Part shown: positions 1 through 8,842 of the stretch, piece after piece
Layout of the letters: every line of letters begins with the position of its first letter
Position numbering within the stretch: the stretch's first letter is position 1
The notes under the pieces: model-generated
Databases searched by the model: none
Seen by the model: only the letters and a program-made list of their open reading frames with translations
What the model was told of the DNA's origin: nothing
Made by a program: the position numbers and the translations under genes
NCBI GenBank assembly: GCA_042140185.1
Contig: CP159477.1
Location: 1,922,001-1,986,000, forward strand
Length of the DNA stretch: 64,000 nucleotides
Direction: 5' to 3'
Source: JANSXG01 sp024743075
Lineage (GTDB): Bacteria > Planctomycetota > Phycisphaerae > Phycisphaerales > UBA1924

Positions 1-375
1 CAATGGCAGCATTGCCTCGATCCGTGAAGGCCACTCGATCACGGCGACCCAGCCGTCGTCGGCACCGATGCCGAGCAGCGTCTCCAGATCGTCCGACTCC
101 GACTCGTCGACCCGGTAAGCGTCAGCGTGGATCAAACGCACGCCGTCCGATCCCGGGTACTCGTGCACGATGGCGAACGTCGGGCTTGAGACCGCTCGTC
201 GATCGATGCCGAGGCCCTCGGCAATGCCCCAGGTCAGACGCGTCTTCCCGCTGCCGAGTTCTCCCTCAAGCGTGATGATCGAGGATGGCTCGACGCTCCG
301 GGCGAGCGCCCGCCCGATCTGAACGGTCTGCTCCTCCGACCGACTGACGAGCTCAATCGCGGCATCGGCTGTCAT
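1..375 (-). CDS. tsaE: TsaE, tRNA threonylcarbamoyladenosine (t6A) biosynthesis ATPase, partial
   Basis: The gene starts at the ATG at 375 and runs off the left edge, so only about 125 N-terminal residues are present. TsaE is the P-loop ATPase of the TsaB-TsaD-TsaE complex that makes t6A at position 37 of ANN-decoding tRNAs. I read the Walker A motif GELGSGKT at residues 38-45, the family motif SPTF at 64-67, HADAYR at 83-88 and an EW pair near residue 114, all in the usual TsaE order. The start overlaps the thiL stop as ATGA, which indicates translational coupling. TsaE proteins are usually 140-160 residues, so little is missing. Confidence 0.9.
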   Translation of the reverse strand, partial: MTADAAIELVSRSEEQTVQIGRALARSVEPSSIITLEGELGSGKTRLTWGIAEGLGIDRRAVSSPTFAIVHEYPGSDGVRLIHADAYRVDESESDDLETLLGIGADDGWVAVIEWPSRIEAMLPL

Positions 376-1270
376 GATCCGTGGTCCCATCCAGCCTCGG
401 CGATGTCGATCTCGCGTCCACGGGAAAGGCGAAGACGCACGCCCGCGTCGCCGGCGTCCACACGCCCGATGCACGAAAGCTCGGTCCCATCGCCGAGCGT
501 CGCGAGCAATTCTGCACCGGCCGTCGTCGTGAACAGCAGTTCGTAGTCCTCACCATCAGCCACGGACACCTCGGCCCCGCGCTCCGGGACGCGCAGGGGC
601 ACCCGCTCCGCATCGATGACCAGCCCCACGGAGGAGGCCTTCGCGATTCGGCCTGCGTCGCGCCCGAGACCGTCCGAGATATCGATCATCGCGTGCAGCC
701 GATCACCCAACCGCTCGCGTAGTTCCAGTCCGGCCGCGTGTCGCGGCGTGAAGCCAAGATGGTGTCCCGTCTCGTACGAGGCGCCGATCCGCCCGGTCAC
801 CCACACCAGATCACCCGGTCTCGCTCCCGAACGCAGAACCGGTCCGACGCCCGCACGCGAAACGGACCCGAGCACGGTCGTCGAGAACTGCGTCGTGTCC
901 CCCGAAGCGAAATCGCCCCCGACCAGCGGCGCCCCCCACTCCGCGCCGAATCGGCTCATCGCGTCGAACAGCGCCGTCGCGAGCTGTTCATCTGCGGGCG
1001 CAAAGCTCGCCGTGCAGACGGACGCGGTCGGCCGACCCGCCATCGCCGCGATATCGCTCACGCTGCGCGCGAGCGCTTTCGCGCAATCAGCTCCGGCGAG
1101 GTGGTCTTCGGGTCGTAATGGCGACCGGCGATGAGCTGGTCGGTCGTGATCAGTAGCAGATCGGGCCCGCCGGTGTCGAGGACAGCGCAATCGTCACCCG
1201 GTCCGACCACAACGTGATCGCTGCTGGTCGCGTTCGCGTAGACATGACGCAGGAACGAGGTCTCACGCAT
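372..1270 (-). CDS. thiL: Thiamine-monophosphate kinase ThiL (one frameshift in this sequence)
   Basis: ThiL phosphorylates thiamine monophosphate to thiamine pyrophosphate. The N-terminal part carries the ATP and Mg motif GPGDDCAVL at residues 23-31. After about 65 residues the frame breaks near 1077-1085 and the homology continues in another frame with SDIAAMAG, GGDFASGD and DISDGL, all ThiL signatures. Adding one base to the TTT run at 1077-1079 restores one 299-residue protein, slightly short for the family. The gene overlaps waaA by 8 bp upstream and tsaE by ATGA downstream, so the three look like one operon. A real null allele in an isolated operon gene is possible, but a read error is more likely given the same defect elsewhere in the window. 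Confidence 0.85.
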
Positions 1271-2543
1271 CGCTTAAACCGCCCGAACCAAGGTGCCGCT
1301 CGATCAGCTCGGCATGCCGCTCGGTCGCGCCAGCCTTCTCTCGTACGCAGCGCGTGGACGCCTCGCCCATCGCGGCGCGGAATGCGTCGTCGCCGAGCAA
1401 ACGCTGCAGTTCACCGGCCAGCGCCCCATGCGTGACCACGCGCAGCCCGCCCGCGTCCCGGAGCGCCTCCACCGACTCGCGAAAGTCTGCGTAGGCCGGC
1501 CCGATCAGCACCGGCTTGCCGAGCGCGGCGGGCTCCATCGGGTCCGAACCGGCGAGGTCACCAAAGGAGCGGCCGACCACGACGACATCGGCAAGCGCGT
1601 ACGCCGCGCGGAGTTCGCCGATCGTGTCGAGGACGAAACGCCCGGACGAAACATCTCCCTCGCCCGGGCGCGAACGCCGGACCGTCTGGTTGCCGAGCTT
1701 CTTTGCAGCCTCATCAAACCACTCCGGGCGACGCGGGGCACAGAGCAGTTGCGCGTTCGTGCCTTCGATTGCTCCCACCAGCAACTCGTGCTCGCCCGGT
1801 GCGGTGCTCCCGCCAACCACGAGAGGACGCGACCGATCGATTCCCATTTCTGATGCAAGACGTTCCGATAGCTCTCGCGGCGCACCCAGATCCGCCGAAT
1901 CCCACTTCATCGACCCGGCCACCACGAGCTGGTCCTCGGGCACACCCATCGCCGCGAAACGCTCTCGATAGGCCTCGTCCTGCACCGCCGCGAAGGCAAG
2001 ACGGGAGAAGTACCGACGCAGCACCGGCCGGAGTCGCCGGTACCCGCGAAACGACCGCTCGCTCAGACGCCCGTTGACCACGCCGACCGGGATCCCCCGC
2101 TTCGCGCACGCATCGAGGAAATTCGGCCAGACTTCCAGTTCAACCAGCACGACCGCATCGGGCTTCACGCGATCGAGGAACCGACGCACCGCCCAACTCG
2201 CGTCGAGTGGGTAGCGCACCACATCGATCGACTCGTGGTCGCCGAACAGCGTCCTGGCCCGGGCGATGCCCGTGTCCGTCCCGACGCTCAATGTGAGACG
2301 CCAGGCGCTGCCCTCACCGGTCAGACGCCGGACCAGCGGCACCGTCAGGTTCACCTCGCCGACCGACACCGCGTGGATCATCAGGTGCCGACGCCCGTCT
2401 GCCGGGCGAGGATCTGAAGGCGCATCCGACGCGGGATGCCCGAACCGCTCACGCCAGTCACCGCGGGCCTTGCGCATCCAGAATGGCGCGGCCACAATGA
2501 CCACAACGCCATACACCAGATCAAGCAGAAGGCGACGAAGCAT
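1263..2543 (-). CDS. waaA: 3-deoxy-D-manno-octulosonic acid (KDO) transferase WaaA
   Basis: WaaA transfers KDO from CMP-KDO to lipid IVA on the inner face of the cytoplasmic membrane, the first step of LPS core assembly. The protein starts with a hydrophobic anchor (about residues 5-22, LLLDLVYGVVVIVAAPFWM) followed by the GT-B fold. HAVSVGEVNL, VELEVWPNFL and VNGRLSERSFRGY are hallmark GT30 segments, and the C-terminal half has PMEPAALGKPVLIGP. An in-frame TTG lies 9 bp further upstream; I prefer the ATG at 2543, which has GGAG just before it and gives 426 residues. Its presence points to an outer membrane with lipid A. tRNA-Leu lies just upstream on the same strand with no terminator between them. 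Confidence 0.93.
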   Translation of the reverse strand: MLRRLLLDLVYGVVVIVAAPFWMRKARGDWRERFGHPASDAPSDPRPADGRRHLMIHAVSVGEVNLTVPLVRRLTGEGSAWRLTLSVGTDTGIARARTLFGDHESIDVVRYPLDASWAVRRFLDRVKPDAVVLVELEVWPNFLDACAKRGIPVGVVNGRLSERSFRGYRRLRPVLRRYFSRLAFAAVQDEAYRERFAAMGVPEDQLVVAGSMKWDSADLGAPRELSERLASEMGIDRSRPLVVGGSTAPGEHELLVGAIEGTNAQLLCAPRRPEWFDEAAKKLGNQTVRRSRPGEGDVSSGRFVLDTIGELRAAYALADVVVVGRSFGDLAGSDPMEPAALGKPVLIGPAYADFRESVEALRDAGGLRVVTHGALAGELQRLLGDDAFRAAMGEASTRCVREKAGATERHAELIERHLGSGGLSDA

Positions 2544-2578
2544 GGACTCCAACGGGCAAGCGAGAGTACGGAAGGCAG

Positions 2579-2664
2579 TGGGCCTGGAGGGACTCGAACC
2601 CTCACTGGGGTCACCCCCAAGCGGATTTTAAGTCCGCCGCGTCTGCCGATTCCGCCACAGGCCC
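2579..2664 (-). tRNA. tRNA-Leu (anticodon TAA)
   Basis: On the minus strand, acceptor strands GGGCCTG and CAGGCCC pair fully with discriminator A. The anticodon stem-loop is GCGGA-CTTAAAA-TCCGC, giving anticodon TAA. A long variable arm (GGGGGTGACCCC) and a normal T arm with GTTCGAGTC follow, as expected of a class II tRNA-Leu. CCA is not encoded. Confidence 0.95.
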
Positions 2665-2715
2665 GTAGGCTGCGGAGTGTAGCGAATCCTCTCAAAATAC
2701 CTCGCGCACGAGAGA

Positions 2716-2743
2716 GGCCGTCAACCAGGTCCGGCTGACGGCC
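2716..2743 (-). terminator. Hairpin downstream of the dockerin-like gene
   Basis: GGCCGTCA at 2716-2723 pairs with TGACGGCC at 2736-2743, an 8-bp perfect stem 40 bp past the stop of the gene at 2783. There is no clear T run on either side, so this may be a weak or Rho-assisted terminator. Confidence 0.3.
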
Positions 2744-2782
2744 CTTCTCGCTCCCGAACCCCAGGGGGCTCGTGAGTGCCAG

Positions 2783-3706
2783 TTAGTCGCAGGGCGTCCC
2801 GAACGCCCCGAGCACCGCGTTGAGGTCGTCCAGATCGACCGTGCCGTCGAGGTTGGCATCGCCGTCGAGAGAGTCGGTCCCGAAGTTCGCGAGCACCAGA
2901 TTGAGATCCGAAAGATCCACGAGCCCGTCGCCCGTGACATCGCCCGTGCAGGGCGTCGCGAAAGCGACGGTGATCGTCAGGAAGTGACCGAGGTCGCTCG
3001 GGGTCACGCCGAAGCCCGACGGAACCGGACCAAGACCGTAGACGACTGCTCCGGTCCCGAACGCGTTGTTCGGGAACACGACGTTGGTCGTCGAACTGAA
3101 CGTGGAGTCGAACCGCAAGACAAAGTCGGTCGTGCCGAAGTACGGGCCGAGGTCCGCGGATTCCTCCCGGTCTTTCAATTCGGCAAGCGAACTCGGCTCG
3201 CTCACCTGCACGCCGTCCGTCCCGAGACCAACAAGACTGCCGATCAAGGTGAATGTATCCGGCGCGTCCGTCGAGTCGTCGTACTGGGCGACCATGCTCA
3301 GACCCGTTGCGAGAGCGGTGCCGCTCCCACCGGAGGTCCAATTGATCCCGGAAATGCCCCGCATCAGTTCGTCGATACGCAGCAAGAAACCGGTACCGTC
3401 TGGGTCCTCGACGGTGAACGACAGCTCAAAGGCGACGTTTCGCTTATTGACCTGAGCAATGCCCCCGGCACCGACATTTGTGTTTCGGAAGGCCATCCGC
3501 TGCGTGAAAGTCGACTGCAGAGCGGAATCCGAGACCGGCCCGACGCTCAACGCCGTTGAGAACTGCGACTCGTCTTGATTGTCGTCGATCGTGCTTTGAT
3601 CAACCGTGCCGACGTTCGAGATCGTCTGGGCCAGAGCGTTCGAACCGATGAAACCGAAAGCCACGATCGTGGCGATCGACGGAACGCGATTGCGATTGGG
3701 AAACAT
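2783..3706 (-). CDS. Secreted protein with C-terminal dockerin-like calcium repeats
   Basis: This 307-residue protein has no recognised catalytic domain. The start at 3706 is set by AGGAGG seven bases upstream. A signal peptide covers about residues 1-27, ending ALAQ. The middle region (about 30-245) is beta-rich and looks like a cell-surface or PEP-CTERM-type body domain. The last 55 residues hold two dockerin-like repeats, GDVTGDGLVDLSDLN and GDANLDGTVDLDDLN, each with the D/N ladder of an EF-hand calcium loop, and a C-terminal Cys that may pair with the one before the first repeat. Such tails are common on exported planctomycete proteins even without cellulosomes. It is a single gene between tRNA-Leu and the kinase. 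Confidence 0.75.
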   Translation of the reverse strand: MFPNRNRVPSIATIVAFGFIGSNALAQTISNVGTVDQSTIDDNQDESQFSTALSVGPVSDSALQSTFTQRMAFRNTNVGAGGIAQVNKRNVAFELSFTVEDPDGTGFLLRIDELMRGISGINWTSGGSGTALATGLSMVAQYDDSTDAPDTFTLIGSLVGLGTDGVQVSEPSSLAELKDREESADLGPYFGTTDFVLRFDSTFSSTTNVVFPNNAFGTGAVVYGLGPVPSGFGVTPSDLGHFLTITVAFATPCTGDVTGDGLVDLSDLNLVLANFGTDSLDGDANLDGTVDLDDLNAVLGAFGTPCD

Positions 3707-3798
3707 CTGTAATCCTCCTGTTGGCTCGGGTATCTCCGCCCTCCCGAACAACAGGCCGAAATCGCCCGGCGCATCCCGTCACAAATCTCAGAACGATC

Positions 3799-6369
3799 TC
3801 AATCTGCCACCGTCCAGCGGTCGCGGAACTCCGCGGCCAACGCATCGTCGCCCGCTTTTTCTAGAGCCGCAACGACCTGACGGAGGCCGCTCTGGAACAT
3901 CGGGTCCCCCACCTCCAGCACGCGACGCATGCGCTCAAACCGGTCGAGCATCGGTTCGACGGTCTCCTCCCCAGGGGTCTGCATCACCCTCAGGGCAGCC
4001 GCGTACACCTCATACATCGCCGCCAGACCCTCGCTCCCCGGCTCGTGCTCGCGGAACTGATCCGCGAGGAAGTCCCAATGCACCGCGCTCTCGGCGTACC
4101 GCTCGTCTTCCCAGAGCAGGAAGGCGTAGTTCCGAAGTGTCCCGCGATACTCGCTGTGGTCTTCCCCGAACGCCTCGCGCGTCCCGCCCAGAGCACGCTC
4201 GTAAGTCGATGCTGCCCCTTCGAGGTCTCCCGACTCGTGGAGCACATACGCAAAATTATTCAACGCAGTCAGCGTTCGGATATGCGTCACGCCGAGCGTG
4301 CGTTCCAACTGTGCGGCCGCCGCACCGAAGGCCGACGCCGCTCGCTCCAGATCACCCATCTCCAGATAGAGGCGACCGACGTTGTTCTGGAGCACAAAGA
4401 GATACGGGTGCTCCGAGCCATAATGCAGCCTCGCGGCCTCCAACGCTTCCGCGTAGCGTGCGACTGCGGTTTCAAAGTCGCCCGCATCCGTATCCAAGCC
4501 CCCGAGATTCGCGAGCGACATCGCGCGGTTCTGATCGGACGCAGAGCCTGCCCGCTCCGCCGCTTCAACCGATCTTTCCATCGCGTCGCGTGCGCCTTCG
4601 AGGTTGCCAGCGCGCCGAAAGACCCAGCCGATATTGCCGAGCCGGGCGGCCTCATCGCGAGCGGTGCGCGTGGGGAGCTGAGCCGCGACCGCTTCCGAAT
4701 CCTCCACACGAGCCAGAGCTTCCTCAGCGCGATCGAGGTACATGAGCACGACCGCGTGCTCGGCCAGCAGGCCCGCTCGCCGCGCCGTGTCCTCCGGACG
4801 GATGTCCTCTGCACCGGTCGCTTCGAGACGATCGAGCGCAAGCCGGTACTGACGTTCGGCCTCCTCGAAGTCACCAAGCCCCTTGCGGGATCGCCCCACG
4901 ACGGCTCGCGCCGCCGCCTCGGCCAGCGGCGAGTCGATAAACGACACCTCCAGCCACGGCTCTGCGCGATCGAGCAACTCGCCTACGGTCACATCGGAGG
5001 CCTCCGCATTCTCAGCGAAAGGATCCGCGGTGGTCATCACCCGCTCAAGGAACCCCGAGACCGCGCGCTGCCGCTCCGTTTCACGCTCAGCAACCCGCAC
5101 ACGAAGATCGAGTTGGTCGTTCGCGCGATCAAGACGCCATGCAAACACCGAGACCGCGATCAACGCCGCGATCACGAGACACGCACCGACCCCCGCCACG
5201 CTGACCAGCGCTCGGTTCCGGCGAGCCAGACACCGCAACTGGTACATCGCGGAAGCCGGTCGGGCCGCGATCGGCTGGGACTCCAGCAACCGCCTCAGAT
5301 CCGACGCGAACTCCGACATCGACTGGTAGCGACGGCCGCGATCCTTGCTCATGGCCGTCAGCACGACCGTTTCGATATCCCCCTTCAGCTCAGACTGAAT
5401 GCGGCTCGGACGCTCCGGGATCTCCTCCACGATCGCCCGTGCGGACGACGCGAGCGACCGCTCGGCCGTGTCGTGCGGCAGCCGACCCGTTAAGAGCTCG
5501 TAGGCGACCACGCCCAGCGAATACACATCGGTGCGAACATCCAGTTCGTCCCCGCGCGCCTCGATCTGCTCGGGGCTCATATACGCGAGGGTGCCGATCA
5601 GACGACCGGTCTGCGTGTGCATCTCCGTCGGACGCGAATCGTCGACGAGCCGCGCGATGCCGAAGTCCAGCAACTTCGGCCGTCCCGCCACCGTCACGAT
5701 GATGTTCGCAGGCTTCACATCACGATGGATGATGCCCTTCTGATGAGCATGATGGAGCGCGTCGGCGATCGCGCTCAGCAGCTCGATGCGTTGCCGGACC
5801 GTTGGTTGGTGTTCGGCGGCCCATCGGTCGAGCCGTTCGCCACTAACGAGTTCCATCGCCAGCCACGGGTAACCGGCCCACTGAGGACTCTCGGCTTCCG
5901 ACACGATGCCGGCCTCGTAGATGTGCGCCACCCCCGGATGCTCCAAGCGTCCGAGGATCTCGCACTCCTGTTCAAACCGCTTGAGCCCGGAAGCCGACGC
6001 GTTCTCCGGCCGGATAAGTTTGAGAGCCACGGAACGGCGCGGCCGCTCCTGCTCCGCGGCGTAGACAGTCGCCATGCCTCCGGCCCCGATCCGCCGGACC
6101 ACTCGGAACCCGCCGATGGTCGACGGCATCGCCGGGGAGGTCTGCGCACCCGTCCGTCGCACCGGGCTCCGAAGAAATTCGGTCGAGTCGCGGCTCTCCT
6201 CGTCGCGTTCCAGCAGGCGCTCAACGCGACGCCGGAGCTCCGGATCCGGGCAATGCTCTTCAAGCCACGCGCGGACATCCCGGGGATTCTCGTCGAGCGC
6301 ACGCGCAAAGAGGTCGAACTCCGTACCCGTTCGGTCATCCACGGTCGGTGCTCCCGCCACCATCTCCAT
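3799..6369 (-). CDS. Transmembrane Ser/Thr protein kinase with TPR repeats
   Basis: This 856-residue Hanks-type kinase has its catalytic domain at roughly residues 85-350. The glycine loop is GAGGMATVY, the catalytic Lys is in VALKLI, the catalytic loop is HRDVKPAN, then DFG and YMSPEQ. A membrane helix follows near residue 390 (about 20 apolar residues between basic flanks), so the kinase is cytoplasmic. The C-terminal 430 residues form helical TPR repeats outside the membrane or in the periplasm. The start overlaps the end of the upstream ECF sigma gene by 35 bp, so the two are translationally coupled. In Planctomycetota such pairs are a typical signalling unit; the substrate is unknown, but the partner sigma factor is a natural candidate. 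Confidence 0.93.
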   Translation of the reverse strand: MEMVAGAPTVDDRTGTEFDLFARALDENPRDVRAWLEEHCPDPELRRRVERLLERDEESRDSTEFLRSPVRRTGAQTSPAMPSTIGGFRVVRRIGAGGMATVYAAEQERPRRSVALKLIRPENASASGLKRFEQECEILGRLEHPGVAHIYEAGIVSEAESPQWAGYPWLAMELVSGERLDRWAAEHQPTVRQRIELLSAIADALHHAHQKGIIHRDVKPANIIVTVAGRPKLLDFGIARLVDDSRPTEMHTQTGRLIGTLAYMSPEQIEARGDELDVRTDVYSLGVVAYELLTGRLPHDTAERSLASSARAIVEEIPERPSRIQSELKGDIETVVLTAMSKDRGRRYQSMSEFASDLRRLLESQPIAARPASAMYQLRCLARRNRALVSVAGVGACLVIAALIAVSVFAWRLDRANDQLDLRVRVAERETERQRAVSGFLERVMTTADPFAENAEASDVTVGELLDRAEPWLEVSFIDSPLAEAAARAVVGRSRKGLGDFEEAERQYRLALDRLEATGAEDIRPEDTARRAGLLAEHAVVLMYLDRAEEALARVEDSEAVAAQLPTRTARDEAARLGNIGWVFRRAGNLEGARDAMERSVEAAERAGSASDQNRAMSLANLGGLDTDAGDFETAVARYAEALEAARLHYGSEHPYLFVLQNNVGRLYLEMGDLERAASAFGAAAAQLERTLGVTHIRTLTALNNFAYVLHESGDLEGAASTYERALGGTREAFGEDHSEYRGTLRNYAFLLWEDERYAESAVHWDFLADQFREHEPGSEGLAAMYEVYAAALRVMQTPGEETVEPMLDRFERMRRVLEVGDPMFQSGLRQVVAALEKAGDDALAAEFRDRWTVAD

Positions 6370-6973
6370 CGTGATCGCCAGAAAGTTGATCCTTCAGCCA
6401 CGCGCGAGCGAACCGCCACTGACGCTCGACCGTCGAAGCGCTGACTCCTTCGATCTCGGCAACCTCCTCGATGGTCAGGCCGGTGAAGTACCGGAGCGTG
6501 ACCACCCGCGCGGCGTCCGGGTACGCATCGCTGAGGTTCGCGATCGCCTCGTCGAGAGCCAACACGTCGTCTCCCGCATCTTCTATCGCGAGACCGTCTC
6601 GGTCGGAAAGGACCACACGCTTGCGACCGCCGCCACGCTTCAGCGAGCCCTTCCGCCGGGCGTCCTCCACCAAAATGTCCCGCATCGCCCGCGCCGCAGA
6701 GTGAAAGAACTCCGCGCGGCTCGACCATCCCTCAGGCCGGCGATCCGAGATCCGCACCCAGGCCTCGTGGACCAAAGCCGTCGGGTCGAGCGTCTGACCG
6801 GGCGGGATCTGACGCATGCGCGAGCGAGCCAACTTGCGCAGTTCGCCGTAGACCACGGGAAGCAGTTCATGGGCGGCGTACGCCGGCTCATCCGATCCGG
6901 CCGGGCCGCGGACCGAAGCCGGGTCGGCTCCTCCGTCGGATGCGTCCTGTCCATTCTCCCGCGGCTCGTTCAC
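6335..6973 (-). CDS. ECF-family RNA polymerase sigma factor (kinase-linked)
   Basis: The 212-residue protein has sigma region 2 (LPVVYGELRKLARSRM, then TALVHEAWVRI and FFHSAARAMRDILV) and region 4 (VTLRYFTGLTIEEVAEIEGVSASTVERQWRFARAWL, read in two parts) with a helix-turn-helix. The spacing and the TALVHEA motif match the planctomycete sigma group of TIGR02999 type, which is usually encoded beside a Ser/Thr kinase, as here. No anti-sigma gene is seen. The start is a GTG at 6973 with GGAGGAG eight bases upstream, and a good -10 box lies just before that. Confidence 0.92.
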   Translation of the reverse strand: MNEPRENGQDASDGGADPASVRGPAGSDEPAYAAHELLPVVYGELRKLARSRMRQIPPGQTLDPTALVHEAWVRISDRRPEGWSSRAEFFHSAARAMRDILVEDARRKGSLKRGGGRKRVVLSDRDGLAIEDAGDDVLALDEAIANLSDAYPDAARVVTLRYFTGLTIEEVAEIEGVSASTVERQWRFARAWLKDQLSGDHDGDGGGSTDRG

Positions 6974-6993
6974 GTCGGGCTCCTCCAGATCCG

Positions 6994-7020
6994 ACTATAC
7001 CTGCACAACCGCAGCCCCTG
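6994..7020 (-). promoter_or_regulatory. Putative promoter of the ECF sigma/kinase operon
   Basis: On the minus strand TATAGT (6999-6994), preceded by GG, fits an extended -10 element 20 bp before the GTG start. The -35 region is a poor match (about TTCAGG). Confidence 0.35.
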
Positions 7021-7071
7021 AAGCACAATCCCCCGCCACAACTTCGGTCCGGAAACACACCGGTAGCCCGG

Positions 7072-7103
7072 TTGACGACAGCCCATCGTTCGCCGACTAT
7101 ACT
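7072..7103 (+). promoter_or_regulatory. Putative promoter of tRNA-Ser
   Basis: TATACT at 7098-7103 lies 10 bp before the tRNA. TTGACG at 7072-7077 resembles a -35 box, but the spacer is 20 bp, longer than the usual 17, so only the -10 is well supported. Confidence 0.4.
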
Positions 7104-7113
7104 CGGCTCTCAC

Positions 7114-7202
7114 GGACGGGTGGCCGAGCGGCTGAAGGCACCGCTTTGCTAAAGCGGCGTATATCGAAAGATGTACCGCGGGTTCGAATCCCGCCCCGTC
7201 CG
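7114..7202 (+). tRNA. tRNA-Ser (anticodon GCT)
   Basis: Acceptor GGACGGG pairs with CCCGTCC at 7195-7201, discriminator G. The anticodon loop in CCGCTTTGCTAAAGCGG presents GCT, a long variable arm follows, and the T arm has GTTCGAATC. CCA is not encoded. Confidence 0.95.
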
Positions 7203-7216
7203 CTTCTTCAATGATC

Positions 7217-7243
7217 CGGCGCCCCTCCCAGGGGTGCCGTTTT
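7217..7243 (+). terminator. Rho-independent terminator after tRNA-Ser
   Basis: CGGCGCCCCT at 7217-7226 pairs with AGGGGTGCCG at 7230-7239 (one G-T wobble) across a CCC loop, followed by TTTTCATTTTT. Confidence 0.8.
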
Positions 7244-7417
7244 CATTTTTGTGTCCTCCCGACACCGGCTCCGCCCCGCCGCACGCTGATCGGCCGACGC
7301 CGCGGAGCATCGGAATTTTCCCGTACATGACAGCTTCTTCATCGACGCTCAAGCCGAGGCTCAGCCGATCGCGCGCTAGTACACATGTTCGCATTCCACC
7401 GGATTCGAGGAGCGACC

Positions 7418-8586
7418 ATGCAAGCCCCTACCGAGCAACTACTCAGGCACCTTGCCTCTCTCGAGGGAGGCCCCGTGGTTTCCATACACGTCCCAACACA
7501 CCGCGCGGGCCGGGAGACGACCAAATCGCGGGTCTACCTGAAGAACGGGATCGATGAGGCCCGGGATCTGCTCGCACTTCAGGGCGTCAGCGACGAGGAG
7601 ATCGACCGCCGCTTGGGCCCCATCGAACAGTTCATCGACGACCATGAGTTCTGGCAGCACCAGCGCGACGGGCTGTCCGTGTTCCAGCACGGCGACGATC
7701 ACCACCTCGTTTCACTTGAACACAAGCCCGAAGCATTGACTCACGTCGGCCCCCACGCGCATATCACGCCGATCGTTTCGTCGCTCGACTCTCGCTCAAC
7801 GTTCGCCGCACTCGTTCTCAGCGGCAACCGTGTCAATCTCTTCCGCGTGGAGGGAGACCGCATCGAGACGATCGACCTGCCCAACCTGCCGGACGACTTC
7901 TCCGACCTCGGCAGATACATCGACGCAGAGAAGCAACTCCAGTTCCACACCGGCGCGCCGAAGCCGGCACCCCGAGAACTCAGGACGCCATATTCCACGG
8001 GCACGGCGTCTCCACCGAATCTGAACGCAAAGTTCGACTCGCCGAGTACTCTCGGATGATCGATGAGGCCGTCGCGAAGCACCTTCGCAACGCCGAGCAA
8101 CTCCCGCTCGTAATCCTTGCCGCCGAACCGCTGCACACGATTTACCGCGAGGAAAGCGAGTATCGGCACATCCTAGATTCGGAGGCGTCGGGCAACCTCG
8201 ACCATCTGTCCGACGGCCAGATTCTGGATGTAGCTCGCGACGTGAGCCGGAAAGCGATGACGGATCGAAACGCGTGGATCCTCGCGGACATGAAGGAACG
8301 GCTCGGTTCTGACGGTGTGCTCTACGAGTTAGAGGACATTCTTGAAGCCGCCGCGGATGGTCGGCTGGACCGTCTTGTCGGCGCTTCGGACCGACGCGTC
8401 TGGGGCCGGGCCAACCTCGCTGATGCTCCCCGAGCAGTCGATCGGCACGATGAGCGTCGCGCGAACGATGAGGATCTGCACAACCTCGCGTTCATCATGG
8501 CGTACCGCACCGGCGCGGAGGTCTACGCCCTCCCCGATGAGGACATGCCCGACGGCCGCTCGCTTTTGGGACTCCGTCGCTACTGA
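7418..8586 (+). CDS. Bacterial archaeo-eukaryotic release factor family (baeRF3-like) protein, frameshifted
   Basis: The N-terminal half (from the ATG at 7418, GAGGAG upstream) has VSIHVPTHRAGRE and FWQHQRDGLSVF. After about residue 185 the homology moves to another frame as QDAIFHGHGV and continues to 8586. That part contains EDILEAAADGRLDRL, a WGR motif, EDLHNLAFIMAYRTG and VYALPDEDMP, ending LLGLRRY. This is the layout of the baeRF3-type proteins, relatives of eRF1 domain 3 whose role is thought to lie in ribosome rescue or stress. Adding one C to the CCCC run at 7970-7973 joins the parts into 389 residues. Two stress-type small genes follow at once on the same strand. The family call is from memory of conserved motifs. 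Confidence 0.75.
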
Positions 8587-8624
8587 TGGGTACACGACCC
8601 CAATTCGCCCTTGTGGAGTGCGCC

Positions 8625-8816
8625 ATGGTCACCCGCCGTTTCAAAGAGCTGCTTCGTCGAATCGTTCTGCCAGAAGCGAGGCGGCGCGATGCGATCGCGA
8701 GAGACCCTCCGCCGGTCCGCACACGCGATGCCACCGAACACGAGATCGACGAGGCGATCGACGAATCGTTCCCCGCGAGCGACCCGCCCGCGTTGCACTT
8801 TGAGAAGCAGCGATAG
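8625..8816 (+). CDS. Small protein with ESFPASDPPA motif
   Basis: A 63-residue protein with a basic N-terminus (VTRRFKELLRRIVLP) and a C-terminal acidic stretch EHEIDEAIDESFPASDPPA. The (E/D)ESFPASDPP motif recurs in many short bacterial proteins of unknown function. I chose the ATG at 8625 because GTGGAG lies six bases upstream; an in-frame ATG at 8586 would overlap the previous stop. It sits between the baeRF3-like gene and another small stress-type gene, all co-oriented. Confidence 0.7.
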   Translation: MVTRRFKELLRRIVLPEARRRDAIARDPPPVRTRDATEHEIDEAIDESFPASDPPALHFEKQR

Positions 8817-8842
8817 ACCCGTTACCACCGAAAGGAGCCCAT

